Of a stretch of DNA of 39,279 nt, positions 32,478 through 39,279 are shown piece by piece; the first letter of the stretch is position 1, and each line of letters begins with the position of its first letter. The stretch is from positions 1-39,279 of the forward strand of contig JAGXTJ010000010.1 of the NCBI GenBank assembly GCA_018333655.1, read 5' to 3'. The DNA is from Bacillota bacterium (GTDB lineage Bacteria > Bacillota > UBA994). The notes beneath the pieces are model-generated. The model had not been told where the DNA came from. It saw nothing but the letters and a program-made list of their open reading frames with translations, and made no database searches. The position numbers were made by a program, and so were the translations under genes.

Positions 32478-33523
32478 CGAGAACATTTATTATGGCCTTT
32501 ATTGGCGCGGGTAATTTAGGTGACGAAGCCATTTTGGCAGGCACACTGGCCGCCTGGCGTCAGGCGGGGGTGGCCGACCCCCTAGTTTTTTCTTGGCAGC
32601 CAGAGGAGACAGCGCGTCTGCACCAAGTCACGTCTTTGCCGATAGAGCCAGGACTAGGGGGTCTTACCAGCTACGCCCGCCATTTACAGCGGGGGGATCT
32701 CGTTCTCTTAGGAGGGGGTAGCCTGCTGCAGGATGGCGAGCGGCGTATTGTCCCCTTTTGGCTGTCTCGCGCCCTCGTGGCGCGCCTCTGTGGCTGCCGC
32801 GTGGTGTTTCACGCGCAGGGTATTGGCCCTCTAAGAAGCGTCAGCGCTAGATTGGCCGTGCGCTACTTAGTCCCTTTGACCGCCCACCTCGTCACACTGC
32901 GCGACGAGGCCTCCATGGCTTTCGTGCGGCGGGCTCGCCCACGTCTTGTGGCCGACCCCGCCCTCTTGCTGCCGGCAGGGGAGCGCCATGTGGTGCCTAG
33001 GCGAGTGGTTGTGGCTTTACGCCCCTCGCGATATTACTTGGCAGAGGAAGAACAGCTCTTACAGGTACTCACACGACTTAAGCATGCGCTGGACATAGAG
33101 TATATCTTCGTGCCCATGCATTATCCCGACGACTATGCCCTCGCCCTGCGCTGCGCCGCGCACACCGGGGGGCAGGCACTAGCCAAGCTCACTTTGACGG
33201 AATTACGCACCTTACTGGCTTCAGCCGAACTAGTAATTGCCATGCGCCTACATGCGGCCATTTTGGCGGCCGGGGTGCTGACACCCATAGTGGGGCTCGC
33301 CTACGACCCCAAGATACTTGCTTTTTTTTCTAGCCTGGGTCTACAAACTGCTGTCGTGCCTTGGGGAGTGCATTTTTCGGGAGATCGCTTCTTTGACACG
33401 GTAAGTGAAGTTTACCAGGGGCGCACAGAATACCAAGCGCTCCTACAAAGAGAAGTACCTCTGGCCAAGGCGAAGGCTGCCGCAGCCGTCTCCTGGGCCT
33501 TAGAGTTAGCGGGGAGGGAGTAG
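32474..33523 (+). CDS. csaB: Polysaccharide pyruvyl transferase CsaB
   Basis: Adds a pyruvate ketal to the secondary cell-wall polymer, the modification that SLH-domain S-layer proteins bind. The 349-residue protein has GAGNLGDEAI at residues 11-20, LGGGSLLQD near 76, FHAQGIGPL, DEASMAFV, DPALLLP and the closing AMRLHAAILAAG-TPIVGLAYDPKI run, all characteristic of the CsaB branch of the family. ATG overlaps the previous stop. Only two bases separate its stop from the TagA-like gene. The implication is that this organism probably carries SLH-anchored surface proteins, none of which is encoded here. Confidence 0.92.
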   Translation: MTRTFIMAFIGAGNLGDEAILAGTLAAWRQAGVADPLVFSWQPEETARLHQVTSLPIEPGLGGLTSYARHLQRGDLVLLGGGSLLQDGERRIVPFWLSRALVARLCGCRVVFHAQGIGPLRSVSARLAVRYLVPLTAHLVTLRDEASMAFVRRARPRLVADPALLLPAGERHVVPRRVVVALRPSRYYLAEEEQLLQVLTRLKHALDIEYIFVPMHYPDDYALALRCAAHTGGQALAKLTLTELRTLLASAELVIAMRLHAAILAAGVLTPIVGLAYDPKILAFFSSLGLQTAVVPWGVHFSGDRFFDTVSEVYQGRTEYQALLQREVPLAKAKAAAAVSWALELAGRE

Positions 33524-33525
33524 CG

Positions 33526-34269
33526 ATGGGCCAGACCGTAACTATACTGGGCGTAGAGGTTTCGTCCCGCACCATGGCCGAGACCGTCGAGGAAGCGCTG
33601 CGCCTTATGGCCTGCCGCCGCGGCCAGATTGTCACTGCCAATGCCGAGATACTCTATACAGCACACCGAGACAAAGACTTCTACGCCGTACTGCGCGAGG
33701 CAGAGCTCATTACCGCCGATGGTATGGGCGCCGTCTTGGCTGCTCGCCTGCTTGGCCACCCTGTGCCGGAGCGAGTTAGTGGTTACGACTTGCTGCTGCA
33801 GTTAGCGGGTAGGGCGGCGGAGCGAGGCCTGCGCGTGTTTCTCTTGGGGGGCAAGCCTGGTGTAGCCGAGAAAGCGGCTCTTAAGCTTAGAGCTCTATAC
33901 CCCGGGCTCCAAATTGCCGGCACGAGGCATGGATATTTTACGGACAGTGAAGTAACAGCCGTTATCAGCGAAGTGACCGCTAGCTCGCCTGACTTGCTAC
34001 TAGCCGCCTTGGGGCTACGAGGTGAGTTTCTACTGGCTCGACACAAAGACGCACTCCACTGTGCCAGCATGCAGGTGGGCGGCAGCTTCGATGTGTTGGC
34101 CGGAGTGGCAGAGCGCGCACCGCTATACTTGCAGAGGGCAGGCCTCGAATGGGCCTTTAGACTATACAAAGAGCCATGGCGCTACAAACGCATGCTGTCA
34201 TTGCCCAAATTCATTGTGACAGTGCTACTAACGCGTAGCCAAAGGCAGGAAAGGGAGGTCAAAAAATGA
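33526..34269 (+). CDS. tagA: WecG/TagA/CpsF-family glycosyltransferase
   Basis: Transfers N-acetylmannosamine (or a related sugar) to a lipid-linked GlcNAc, making the linkage unit of a wall polymer. The 247-residue GT26 protein shows VTANAEIL (T37, N39), ITADGMG (D65, the likely catalytic base) and VPERVSGYDLL (R83). Family members normally have a G-P-Q-E-W type motif after the GT strand; here it reads ALGLRGEFLL (about 161-170), without the usual P and Q. The C-terminal QVGGSFDVLAG, ERAPLYLQRAGLEWAFRL and PWRYKRM runs are normal. Its stop overlaps the tkt start. Confidence 0.85.
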   Translation: MGQTVTILGVEVSSRTMAETVEEALRLMACRRGQIVTANAEILYTAHRDKDFYAVLREAELITADGMGAVLAARLLGHPVPERVSGYDLLLQLAGRAAERGLRVFLLGGKPGVAEKAALKLRALYPGLQIAGTRHGYFTDSEVTAVISEVTASSPDLLLAALGLRGEFLLARHKDALHCASMQVGGSFDVLAGVAERAPLYLQRAGLEWAFRLYKEPWRYKRMLSLPKFIVTVLLTRSQRQEREVKK

Positions 34270-35087
34270 ACACGGTACTACTGAAAGAAAAAGCACAGGA
34301 GATGCGTCGCCTCATTATGCAGAGCATTGCGGAGGCCGGATCGGGGCACCCTGGTGGTTCCCTTTCGCTGGTCGAGATTATGTCCTACCTATACTTTTTT
34401 GAGGCTGAACTACATGAGAGCGACCCTTTGTGGCCAGAGCGCGACCGCATAATTCTTTCTAAGGGGCATGCCGCACCGGTGCTCTATGCCGCCTTGGCCT
34501 GTCGTGGCTACCTGCCGCAGGAAGAAGTACTGACTCTCCGCAAACTGGGCTCTCGCCTGCAAGGCCACCCAGATATGCGGAAACTACCCGGGGTCGAGAT
34601 GTCGACAGGTTCACTCGGACAAGGCTTGTCGGTTGCGAGCGGGCTAGCGCTAGGTCTACGGCTCGGGAAAAAGCCACAGCGTGTTTTTGCCATACTGGGC
34701 GACGGCGAGTTGCAAGAAGGCCAAGTGTGGGAAGCCGCCTTGACCGCAGCGCACTTTAAACTTAATAATCTCACGGCCATCATCGACAACAATGGCCTGC
34801 AAATCGATGGTGCGACTACCGATGTTAAGTCCCTGCAGCCCCTCGCTGATAAATGGCAGGCCTTCGGCTGGCAGACTGTCACGGTAGACGGTCACTCCTA
34901 CCACGACCTGTACCGCGGTTTTCGCAGCGTCCGCGACGAGCGGCCGCTAGCCATTATCGCGCGTACCATCAAGGGTAAGGGCGTCACCTACATGGAGAAT
35001 ATCGCCGATTGGCACGGCAAGGCGCCTTCCCTAGAACAATCGCGACAATACCTAGAGAGTAGCGGAGGTGAAGAAAATGTCGGTTAA
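34266..35087 (+). CDS. Transketolase, N-terminal subunit
   Basis: Thiamine-diphosphate-binding half of a split transketolase, used in the non-oxidative pentose phosphate pathway. The 273-residue protein has GSGHPGGSLS at about 24-33, SKGHAAP, STGSLGQGLSVA, and the TPP motif GDGELQEGQVWEAALTA ending in DNN. A C-terminal GKGVTYMEN run matches the family. ATG lies in an overlap with the tagA stop, an unusual link between wall synthesis and central carbon metabolism. It overlaps the C-subunit start by 11 bases. Confidence 0.93.
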   Translation: MNTVLLKEKAQEMRRLIMQSIAEAGSGHPGGSLSLVEIMSYLYFFEAELHESDPLWPERDRIILSKGHAAPVLYAALACRGYLPQEEVLTLRKLGSRLQGHPDMRKLPGVEMSTGSLGQGLSVASGLALGLRLGKKPQRVFAILGDGELQEGQVWEAALTAAHFKLNNLTAIIDNNGLQIDGATTDVKSLQPLADKWQAFGWQTVTVDGHSYHDLYRGFRSVRDERPLAIIARTIKGKGVTYMENIADWHGKAPSLEQSRQYLESSGGEENVG

Positions 35088-36021
35088 ACTTGAAGCGACC
35101 CGCGATGCCTATGGCCGGGCTCTCCTGTACTTGGGTGAGCACTGTCCCGAAGTGGTTGTCCTTGATGCGGATCTTTCAAAATCTACTAAGACCGCGGTTT
35201 TTGCCGCCAAGCATCCCGAGCGGTTCTTTAATATCGGCATTTCAGAGGCCGACTTAGTAGGTACGGCCTGTGGACTGGCCCTAGCTGGGCTAAAGCCCTT
35301 TGCCAGCACCTTTGCCATCTTTGCCACTGGTCGCGCCTATGACCAAGTGCGTAATAGTGTCGCCTACCCCTACCTCCCCGTAGTCATTGCCGCCACCCAT
35401 GCCGGGCTGACTGTGGGCCCCGACGGAGGCTCGCATCAATCTCTCGAGGATATCGCCCTAATGCGGGTGCTCCCCCATATGCAAGTGTGGGTTCCGGCCG
35501 ATGGCGAAGAAGCCTACCAGATGATTCTCGCCGCAGCAAAGGCCAAGGGGCCAGTATACGTGCGCCTGGGCAGACAACCAGTGCCCCCTGTTTCGCCTCT
35601 TGGTTACAGCTTTGTCCCGGGGAAAGCCGTCGTCTACGGCGAAAGTGGAGCAGTGGCCCTTATCGCTTGCGGGGTGATGGTGGCCGAAGCCTTAAAGACA
35701 GCGCACAGTCTGCGGGAGCAGGGCGTTTCCTGCCAGGTCATTAACATGAGTAGTATCAAGCCCCTTGACACTGCCGTGCTAGATAAAGCCGCCGCAGAGA
35801 GCCGTCTATTGGTCACTATTGAGGAGCACCAAAAAGCAGGCGGCCTTGGCAGCGCCTGTTTAGAGCACCTAGCTTTACACTCGCGCCGTCCACCCCTGCT
35901 CGCCATAGGTGTTGAAGACGTATTCGGTCAGTCTGGCGAGCCACAAGAGCTCTTAGAGCACTACGGATTGACGTCGGCAAGCATCACTACGAAGGTTCTC
36001 GCACAGCTCTCGGCAATATAG
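35077..36021 (+). CDS. Transketolase, C-terminal subunit
   Basis: Pyrimidine-binding and C-terminal half of the split transketolase, 314 residues. It shows DADLSKST near residue 27, RFFNIGISEADLVGTACGLA, GRAYDQVRNSVAYP, THAGLTVGPDGGSHQSLEDIA and YVRLGRQPVP, in the standard order, then the C-terminal domain with INMSSIKPLD and EEHQKAGGLGS. ATG at 35077 with GGAGGTGA six bases upstream is chosen; a GTG nine bases earlier overlaps the site. DXS-like enzymes share the fold but are single-chain and longer. The stop lies in a 12-bp direct duplication. Confidence 0.93.
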   Translation: MSVKLEATRDAYGRALLYLGEHCPEVVVLDADLSKSTKTAVFAAKHPERFFNIGISEADLVGTACGLALAGLKPFASTFAIFATGRAYDQVRNSVAYPYLPVVIAATHAGLTVGPDGGSHQSLEDIALMRVLPHMQVWVPADGEEAYQMILAAAKAKGPVYVRLGRQPVPPVSPLGYSFVPGKAVVYGESGAVALIACGVMVAEALKTAHSLREQGVSCQVINMSSIKPLDTAVLDKAAAESRLLVTIEEHQKAGGLGSACLEHLALHSRRPPLLAIGVEDVFGQSGEPQELLEHYGLTSASITTKVLAQLSAI

Positions 36022-36038
36022 GCGGTAATATAGGTAGT
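36015..36038 (+). repeat. 12-bp tandem duplication over the transketolase stop
   Basis: AATATAGGCGGT (36015-36026) is followed by AATATAGGTAGT (36027-36038), 10 of 12 bases identical. The gene's TAG stop is in the first unit and recurs in frame in the second. Confidence 0.7.
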
Positions 36039-36046
36039 CCCTGACA

Positions 36047-36076
36047 CTGTCATTGGCCATGTCGATATGGTATGAT
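36047..36076 (+). promoter_or_regulatory. Promoter of the MFS transporter gene
   Basis: CTGTCA (36047-36052), an 18-bp spacer and TATGAT (36071-36076) with a TGG before it make an extended -10 promoter. It lies 35-50 bp before the candidate start codons. Confidence 0.45.
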
Positions 36077-36128
36077 TTCTCGGGATTGATAATTGCCTCA
36101 CAGGGCAGTAATGAAAGGCGGAAACACT

Positions 36129-37391
36129 TTGCGCAACGTTCCTTATCGCATCTATGTCGCTATCGCATGTTTTTTCATGACCCTGTGCTTGGGGACTCTC
36201 TATGCTTGGCCTATTTTCATTCCACACCTCGAAGCAGAGTTTGGTTGGAGCCGTGCGACTGTGACCCTGCCCTTTACCGTAGCCTCAGTAGTGTTGTCTC
36301 TGGGCATGGTGCCCGCCGGGCGACTACAAGACATCAAGGGGCCTAAGTCGCTGGTGGCGATGTGTGCGGTATTGGTGCTTATAGGCTATGTCCTTAGTTC
36401 TTTCGCCACTAATATTATTTGGCTGGTGGTGACCTATGGTCTTATTCTTGGTAGCGCCATTGCCGCTGGCTACATGGCCTCGGTGGGTGGAGGACTTAAA
36501 TGGTTTCCTGACATGAAAGGAACAGCAACCGGGATCTTGGTCGGCGGTTTTGGGCTCGGGGCCGCAGTGTTTGGCCCTATAGCACAGCAGATGATTGAGG
36601 CCGTCGGTTGGCGTCAGAGTTTCATTATCTTAGGTATTGCCTTCTCGATTGTGATCGGCATTATCTCATTGATTGTTAAGAACCCACCTGCGGGGTGGAC
36701 GCCGCAGGCCAAGAACGGCAAGAAGCAAGGCGGCTTGGGTCGTGTTTCACCCGAGTATACGGGTCTTGAGTTCTCTCCTAAGCAGATGCTCAGAACTCCG
36801 CAGTTTTGGCTGATGTGGGTGCAGTATTTCCTAGTGCTATCAGCAGGCTTTTCCATCTTGGTGCACCTCAAGCCCTTGGCCGAGGAGTTTGCGGGCTTTA
36901 CACCTATGGCGGCAGCAGGGCTAGTGTCCCTTATCTCCGCTTCTAATTTTACCGGACGCTTCTTCCTTAGCCCTCTCTCTGATGTGATTGGGCGTATCAA
37001 GTCATTTAACATGATTGCGGTGCTCATGACGGCTGCCACTGCCTCGGCGGCGGTCGCGATACTGATGGATATCCCCAGTGTCTTATTTTTTACAGCTATT
37101 GCGGGTGGCGTAGCTTTTGGTGGCTATCTAGCCCTGTCTCCTGCCTTTACTGCCGATATGTGGGGGAGCAAAAATTTCGGTATTAACTATGGGCTCATGT
37201 TCACTGCTTGGGGTGCCGCCTCATTTGCCGGACCGTTTTTTGCCGGTCTAGCCTACGACCTAACTGGTGGTTATATTCCTGCTTACATTGTTTTCTCTCT
37301 GCTTTGTATCCCTGCCGTAGTGATTACGACCAGTTTCGTCAAGCCTTCTGGGCTGATTGCCTTTGCTAAAGCCCATGGGCTTGGGTCCTAG
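36129..37391 (+). CDS. Major facilitator transporter, OFA (oxalate:formate antiporter-like) family
   Basis: A 12-helix inner-membrane transporter of about 420 residues for a small organic anion. The opening CLGTLYAWPIF matches OFA members, followed by PAGRLQDIKGPK as the loop 2-3 motif. The central loop has KNPPAGWTP and MLRTPQFWLMW, both typical of this family. Residues near the C-terminus form the last helices. TTG at 36129 is preferred (AAAGGCGG seven bases upstream); ATG at 36111 or TTG at 36093 are alternatives with weaker sites. The substrate is not known, and no oxalate or formate gene is beside it. Confidence 0.83.
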   Translation: MRNVPYRIYVAIACFFMTLCLGTLYAWPIFIPHLEAEFGWSRATVTLPFTVASVVLSLGMVPAGRLQDIKGPKSLVAMCAVLVLIGYVLSSFATNIIWLVVTYGLILGSAIAAGYMASVGGGLKWFPDMKGTATGILVGGFGLGAAVFGPIAQQMIEAVGWRQSFIILGIAFSIVIGIISLIVKNPPAGWTPQAKNGKKQGGLGRVSPEYTGLEFSPKQMLRTPQFWLMWVQYFLVLSAGFSILVHLKPLAEEFAGFTPMAAAGLVSLISASNFTGRFFLSPLSDVIGRIKSFNMIAVLMTAATASAAVAILMDIPSVLFFTAIAGGVAFGGYLALSPAFTADMWGSKNFGINYGLMFTAWGAASFAGPFFAGLAYDLTGGYIPAYIVFSLLCIPAVVITTSFVKPSGLIAFAKAHGLGS

Positions 37392-37430
37392 CATATTTCC
37401 CTAGCGGCAAATACGGAAAGGTGTAGTTCG

Positions 37431-38153
37431 ATGGGTACAGGTGATAGCAGCTTCGGCACTAGTGAATGGGGACTATTAAGAGATGCAAAATCGCTACGTG
37501 TGGCGGCCGGAATCTTCACCTTTTGGGCGGGCGCCATTAACGGCTTGTCTTCTATTGCCCTAGTTTTTGGGCGGGTCTCACACATGTCAGGACGCGTCAT
37601 TGATCAGGGCCAGTTTCTGCTGCACAATTCACTCGGGGCTCTGCTTGTCAGCACCTTGGTCTTCTCGTTTTTTGCCGGCACCATCATCGGGGGCTTTACC
37701 CTGCCGCGCTTTAAACTGACGCGAGCCCTGCTCATCGCCATGTTGCCGATTTTTGTGGGGGTTCTCATGATACATTTAGGCATACATGGCAGTAGCGCTA
37801 AGAGTTATGAAATTGGACGCTTCGTCATGGCCTTCCTTTTATCGCTGGGCATGGGTATGCAAAACAGCGTTACCTCGCAGACACGCCTAGGGCGTACCAC
37901 TCATATGACGGGTGAAATTACCGACTTAGGTGTCTGTGTTGCCAAGGGGAACTGGCCGCGAGCCCTCTTTCTCTCGACTAAGTATTTTGCTTTCTTCTGC
38001 GGCGCCATAGGTGGCTACCTAGGGGCGCAAAGCTCGCCCCTAATGACGCTACTAGTCGCAGCCTTAGGTATCACTACTACAACAATGTACTACGAACGGT
38101 GGGACATGAGGGTTATGCCCGCTAACAAGAAGAACGAGGTCTTTCGCTTATGA
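37431..38153 (+). CDS. yoaK: YoaK (DUF1275) family membrane protein
   Basis: A 240-residue membrane protein of the DUF1275 group with about six hydrophobic segments. Family marks include GAINGLSSIALVFGRVSHMSG-like and GMGMQNSV-TRLGRTTHMTGEITDLG, a duplicated M-T/S-G motif. The function of the family is not established. ATG at 37431 has GAAAGGTG seven bases upstream. The TGA stop lies in the loop of the terminator hairpin, so the stem arms are partly coding. It is 39 bp after the transporter gene. Confidence 0.82.
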   Translation: MGTGDSSFGTSEWGLLRDAKSLRVAAGIFTFWAGAINGLSSIALVFGRVSHMSGRVIDQGQFLLHNSLGALLVSTLVFSFFAGTIIGGFTLPRFKLTRALLIAMLPIFVGVLMIHLGIHGSSAKSYEIGRFVMAFLLSLGMGMQNSVTSQTRLGRTTHMTGEITDLGVCVAKGNWPRALFLSTKYFAFFCGAIGGYLGAQSSPLMTLLVAALGITTTTMYYERWDMRVMPANKKNEVFRL

Positions 38154-38166
38154 AAGACCTCGTTCT
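38131..38166. terminator. Bidirectional terminator between yoaK and RNase J
   Basis: A perfect 15-bp stem AGAACGAGGTCTTTC/GAAAGACCTCGTTCT (38131-38145 with 38152-38166) with a 6-base loop is followed on the plus strand by a T-rich repeat. On the minus strand the right side is followed by TCTTGTT. It therefore serves both convergent genes. Confidence 0.88.
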
Positions 38167-38205
38167 CTTATTCTCTCTTATTCTATCTTATTCTATCTTA
38201 CTCTT
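38166..38205. repeat. 10-bp tandem repeat over the RNase J stop
   Basis: Four units of about TCTTATTCTA (38166-38175, 38176-38185, 38186-38195, 38196-38205) run from the terminator into the end of the RNase J gene. The last, degenerate unit contains the RNase J stop (38198-38200 on the minus strand). Read on the minus strand each unit contains TAA. Confidence 0.85.
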
Positions 38206-39279
38206 TATTCATCTCCATGAGCATGGGCAAGATTACAGGTCGCCGCCTTGTCTTCTCATACATCAGTTCCATCAGCGGCTCGCGCACGGAATTGCGCAGG
38301 GCACCCCATTCAGTCGAGTTTTGCAGTGCCTTGTGCAGGGAGGCCGCCACTTTCTGCTCGGCCTCGCCGAGCAGGCTCTCGGACTCTTTGACGTAGACAA
38401 AGCCGCGTGAAATGATGGTCGGCCCGGCCAGTATTTTGCGTAGTTGCCGGTCGATGGTGACAGAAGCCACCAATACCCCGTCGGCGGCTAGCTGCTGGCG
38501 GTCGCGCAGTACGACATTGCCCACGTCGCCCACCCCAATGCCATCTACTAGCACCGAGCCTGATGTTACTTTGCCCGCCAGGCGAGCTGAGTTTGGTGTA
38601 AACTCTACGATATCGCCATTGTCTACGGCTAGGACAGCACTGCTCTCGTAGCCCATTAGTTGAGCGAGATTAGCGAAGGCGGCCTGGTGGCGGTACTCAC
38701 CATGGATAGGGATCATGTATGAGGGGCGCAACATATTGATCAAGAGCTTGAGCTCTTCGCGGCTGGCGTGTCCACTCACATGCACATCAAGAATCCCCTG
38801 GTAGATTACTTGAGCTCCCGCTTTAGAGAGGCCATCAATGACGCGGCTCACCAGTTTTTCATTGCCGGGCACAGGTGTAGAAGCTAGGATGACAGTATCG
38901 CCCGGCACAATATTGATGCGCGGGTGCGAGCCACTGGCCATGCGGGTCAGCCCCGACAGCGGCTCCCCTTGGCTACCGGTGGAGATAATGACGACCTTGT
39001 CGGCGGGCAGTCGATTGATGTCCTCTACTTCCACCAAGATGGCCTCAGGAAAAACTAGGTAGCCCAGTTCAACTGCGGTATTGACATTGTTGACCATGCT
39101 GCGACCAACGACCGCTACTTTACGGCCAAAACGATCAGCGGTGTCAAAAACCTGCTGAATGCGATGAATATTGCTGGCAAAAGTAGCCACGATAGCGCGG
39201 CCCTTGATTTTGCTAAAAATATCATCGAGCACTTTGCCCACATCACGCTCTGACTTAGTGTAGCCGGGGCGGTGCGCAT
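38198..39279 (-). CDS. rnj: Ribonuclease J, 3' part (truncated by the window edge)
   Basis: RNase J has endonuclease and 5'-3' exonuclease activity in mRNA decay and rRNA maturation. About 360 residues of an expected 550 are present; the frame stays open to the edge, so the N-terminal metallo-beta-lactamase part is outside. The visible sequence starts with PGYTKSERDVGKVLDDIF, then the beta-CASP part with ATFASNIHRIQQ, STGSQGEP and VISTGS-like runs. The catalytic SGHAS-PIHGEY region follows near the middle, and a C-terminal RNase J domain ends it. GTG at 39241 is only an internal codon. It is convergent with yoaK. Paralog number (J1 or J2) cannot be decided. Confidence 0.93.
   Translation of the reverse strand, partial: AHRPGYTKSERDVGKVLDDIFSKIKGRAIVATFASNIHRIQQVFDTADRFGRKVAVVGRSMVNNVNTAVELGYLVFPEAILVEVEDINRLPADKVVIISTGSQGEPLSGLTRMASGSHPRINIVPGDTVILASTPVPGNEKLVSRVIDGLSKAGAQVIYQGILDVHVSGHASREELKLLINMLRPSYMIPIHGEYRHQAAFANLAQLMGYESSAVLAVDNGDIVEFTPNSARLAGKVTSGSVLVDGIGVGDVGNVVLRDRQQLAADGVLVASVTIDRQLRKILAGPTIISRGFVYVKESESLLGEAEQKVAASLHKALQNSTEWGALRNSVREPLMELMYEKTRRRPVILPMLMEMNKE

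Overview
The window looks like a stretch of chromosome from an anaerobic, Gram-positive-type bacterium of the Firmicutes, most likely class Clostridia. The evidence is strong AGGAGG-type ribosome binding sites, heavy use of TTG and GTG starts (roughly half of the 35 genes), a pstSCAB-phoU operon, RNase J, DegV, ComFC and RecD2, a long-form hibernation factor grouped with secA and prfB, a CsaB pyruvyl transferase, and a giant oxygen-sensitive-type 2-hydroxyacyl-CoA dehydratase activase. A sigma-H-like promoter before hpf fits a lineage with a sporulation/transition-state sigma factor. No rRNA or tRNA gene, CRISPR array, prophage or transposase gene was found, and the species cannot be named from this sequence.

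Layout. 1-1409 holds a minus-strand metallo-beta-lactamase enzyme divergent from the phosphate operon. 1706-5699 is pstS-pstC-pstA-pstB-phoU behind a likely Pho box and ahead of a terminator. 5807-7022 is nucleoside salvage (udk, tdk), then an M20 amidohydrolase and a DegV lipid-binding protein. 9490-13749 is the 1419-residue activase fusion, followed by an unknown membrane protein and metK, whose stop codon lies in a 15-bp tandem repeat. 15954-19381 holds a small unknown membrane-anchored protein, recD2, comFC and a cold-shock gene. 19482-27531 is an hpf...secA-prfB region in which four or five extra genes sit between hpf and secA: a nucleotidyltransferase-like protein, an unknown two-repeat protein, a putative 20-residue microprotein and an HD-GYP protein. 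prfB carries the classical autoregulatory +1 frameshift site.

27632-36021 is a tightly coupled set of envelope genes: a DUF2993 protein, a DUF5693 membrane protein, two glycosyltransferases, csaB and a TagA/WecG-type transferase, then a split transketolase. This reads as synthesis and pyruvylation of a secondary cell-wall polymer, the usual anchor for SLH-domain S-layer proteins. An OFA-type major facilitator transporter and a YoaK (DUF1275) membrane protein follow. The window ends with the 3' part of RNase J on the minus strand, convergent with yoaK across a bidirectional terminator.

The least explained parts are the G/C-stem-bounded element with a tiny ORF at 22205-22379, the repeat cassette at 21200-21449 that has overrun the end of a gene, and the short tandem repeats placed exactly over the stop codons of metK, RNase J and the transketolase C subunit gene. 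Promoter, RNA-structure and start-codon calls are by eye. Protein family assignments rest on recognised motifs and not on database searches.
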